Assembly: GCA_019247255.1 (NCBI GenBank)
Contig: JAFAPJ010000091.1
Location: 1 to 8,196 of the forward strand
DNA: 8,196 bases
Direction: 5' to 3'
Source of the DNA: Methylobacteriaceae bacterium
GTDB taxonomy: Bacteria; Pseudomonadota; Alphaproteobacteria; Rhizobiales; Beijerinckiaceae
Shown here: one piece after another, positions 7,199-8,196 of the stretch
How positions within the stretch are numbered: position 1 is the first letter of the stretch
Layout of the letters: each line of letters opens with the position of its first letter
Made by a program: the position numbers and the translations under genes
The notes under the pieces: generated by a model
Databases searched by the model: none
The model's input: only the letters and a program-made list of their open reading frames with translations
What the model was told of the DNA's origin: nothing

Positions 7199-8094
7199 CG
7201 GACCTTCGCTATCGCGCCCACCTCCTGACAACGATCCGCGGATCGGACGTCACGGTGGCCGGCCACATGCACGGCTGGGCGGCGCCGCTGGGCGTGGTCG
7301 ACGCGCCGCACGGATATGGCGAGGAGACCTGGACCGATGCGCCCCTCGATTGCGTGATCGCGCTGCCGCTCGGCGGCGCGACCGTGATCTCGGAGGTGCC
7401 CGGCGCGATCGGTCGCAAGGCGGATCTGCGCCACCGCACAATGGCGCTGCAGCCGCGCGGCGCTCCCATCCGCTACCGGGCGGGCGGCGCTGCGCGATGC
7501 GGCCACTTCTACCTCAGCGATGCGCTGGTCACGCAAGTCGCCGAGGACCTCGATGCGCCATGGTTCAAGCCGCAGGACCTGCGCCAAGATCTCGTCATGT
7601 TCGAGGACGAGACGCTCTGGCGGCTCCTCGTCACCTATGTCGAGCGCGCGACCGATGGCCAGGCTCCACCGAGCCGGCTGGAGATGCAGGCCCGCTCGCT
7701 GCTTGTGGTGGAGCGGCTGATCGCTTTCCACCATCTCGGCCGCGGCGCTGGACCGACGCGCGGCGGGCTCGCGCCCTGGCAGGTGAAGCGCACGCAGGAG
7801 GCGATGGCGGCGGCGCTCGACACCCCGATCAGCCTCGACGCTCTCGCCGAAATCGCGGGCTGCTCGCCGACCCATTTCAGCCGCGCCTTCAAGCGATCGG
7901 TCGGGCTGCCGCCTTTCGATTGGCTGCAGGAGCGCCGGATCGAGCGGGCGAAGGAGCTGCTGGAGGAGAACCGCCTGCCCCTCGCCGAGGTGGCGCTCGC
8001 GGTCGGCTTCGCGGCGCAGCCGCGATTCACGACGGCCTTCGGCAAGGCGACCGGCGTCACGCCCGGCTGCTGGCGTCGCGAGCGGCGGGGATGA
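7195..8094 (+). CDS. AraC-family transcriptional regulator
   Basis: The ATG at 7195 overlaps the upstream stop (ATGA) and has GAGGA six bases before it; the product has 299 residues, a normal length for this family. Residues about 200-299 form the AraC-type DNA-binding domain: first helix-turn-helix at 214-235 (LDALAEIAGCSPTHFSRAFKR), linker helix with WLQERRIERAKELL (243-256), second helix-turn-helix at 263-284 with GF at 271-272 and F278/F282, then the family signature GVTP at 287-290. The second recognition helix reads AAQPRFTTAF instead of the usual DQSHFSRAF type. Residues 1-195 are the ligand-sensing/dimerisation part, with beta-rich sequence and ARCGHFYLSDAL (about 99-110); the ligand cannot be read. 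It probably controls its own three-gene unit or nearby genes, with the hydrolase-like partner co-translated. Confidence 0.93.
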   Translation: MTDLRYRAHLLTTIRGSDVTVAGHMHGWAAPLGVVDAPHGYGEETWTDAPLDCVIALPLGGATVISEVPGAIGRKADLRHRTMALQPRGAPIRYRAGGAARCGHFYLSDALVTQVAEDLDAPWFKPQDLRQDLVMFEDETLWRLLVTYVERATDGQAPPSRLEMQARSLLVVERLIAFHHLGRGAGPTRGGLAPWQVKRTQEAMAAALDTPISLDALAEIAGCSPTHFSRAFKRSVGLPPFDWLQERRIERAKELLEENRLPLAEVALAVGFAAQPRFTTAFGKATGVTPGCWRRERRG

Positions 8095-8196
8095 GCGACG
8101 TCGCCATCGCCGAGCTCGTCGCTCAGTTCGGCCGCGAGGCGAACAACGTGCTCGCGACCGATCGCCTGTCCCTCTCCGCGGCGATCTGGTCGGGTG
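8091..8196 (+). CDS. Start of an unrecognised protein (3' end outside window)
   Basis: The ATG at 8091 overlaps the AraC-family stop as ATGA, and the frame stays open to the window end, giving 35 codons. The visible N-terminus begins MSDVAIAELVAQFG and contains REANNVLATDRLSLSAAIW; it looks like a soluble amphipathic helix followed by a second helical or extended stretch, with no signal peptide. I do not recognise the family. The overlap implies co-translation with the regulator, so it may be a regulated target or partner. A GGCGGGG run directly abuts the start, too close for a good ribosome site, which agrees with coupled re-initiation. Confidence 0.6.
   Translation, partial: MSDVAIAELVAQFGREANNVLATDRLSLSAAIWSG

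Overview
The window is very GC-rich, gene-dense DNA with all recognisable genes on the + strand. Composition, heavy use of CTC/GCG/GCC-type codons, ATGA start/stop overlaps and the multidomain glycosyltransferases suggest an alphaproteobacterium, plausibly a Methylobacterium-like member of the Hyphomicrobiales. That placement is inference, not a database match. I see no RNA genes, mobile elements, CRISPR arrays or long repeats, and no gene-free stretch over 300 bases.

Region 1 (2-5198) is a translationally coupled glycan cluster. It holds the end of a SAM-dependent methyltransferase, then a 776-residue family-2 glycosyltransferase whose ATG overlaps the methyltransferase stop. A 773-residue second glycosyltransferase follows, again starting in an ATGA overlap. 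Each large protein carries one intact-looking GT-A catalytic domain plus a second GT-like region without recognisable catalytic motifs: a GT-B-like tail in the first, a GT-A copy without DxD in the second. Together they probably assemble and methylate a surface or extracellular glycan (O-antigen, capsule or exopolysaccharide). The product cannot be named from sequence.

Region 2 (5256-6431) is a stand-alone acyl-CoA dehydrogenase, separated from the glycan genes by 57 bases that contain a small GC-rich hairpin. Its likely catalytic base sits at the isovaleryl/long-chain type position (E256), with glycine at the medium-chain type position.

Region 3 (about 6575-8196) is a second coupled unit: an alpha/beta-hydrolase-like protein that seems to have lost its catalytic Ser and His, an AraC-family regulator starting in its ATGA, and the first 35 codons of an unrecognised protein starting in the regulator's ATGA. 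The dead hydrolase fused in expression to an AraC regulator is the most unusual item here. The rest is fairly ordinary accessory and metabolic sequence, and I do not claim a new system.
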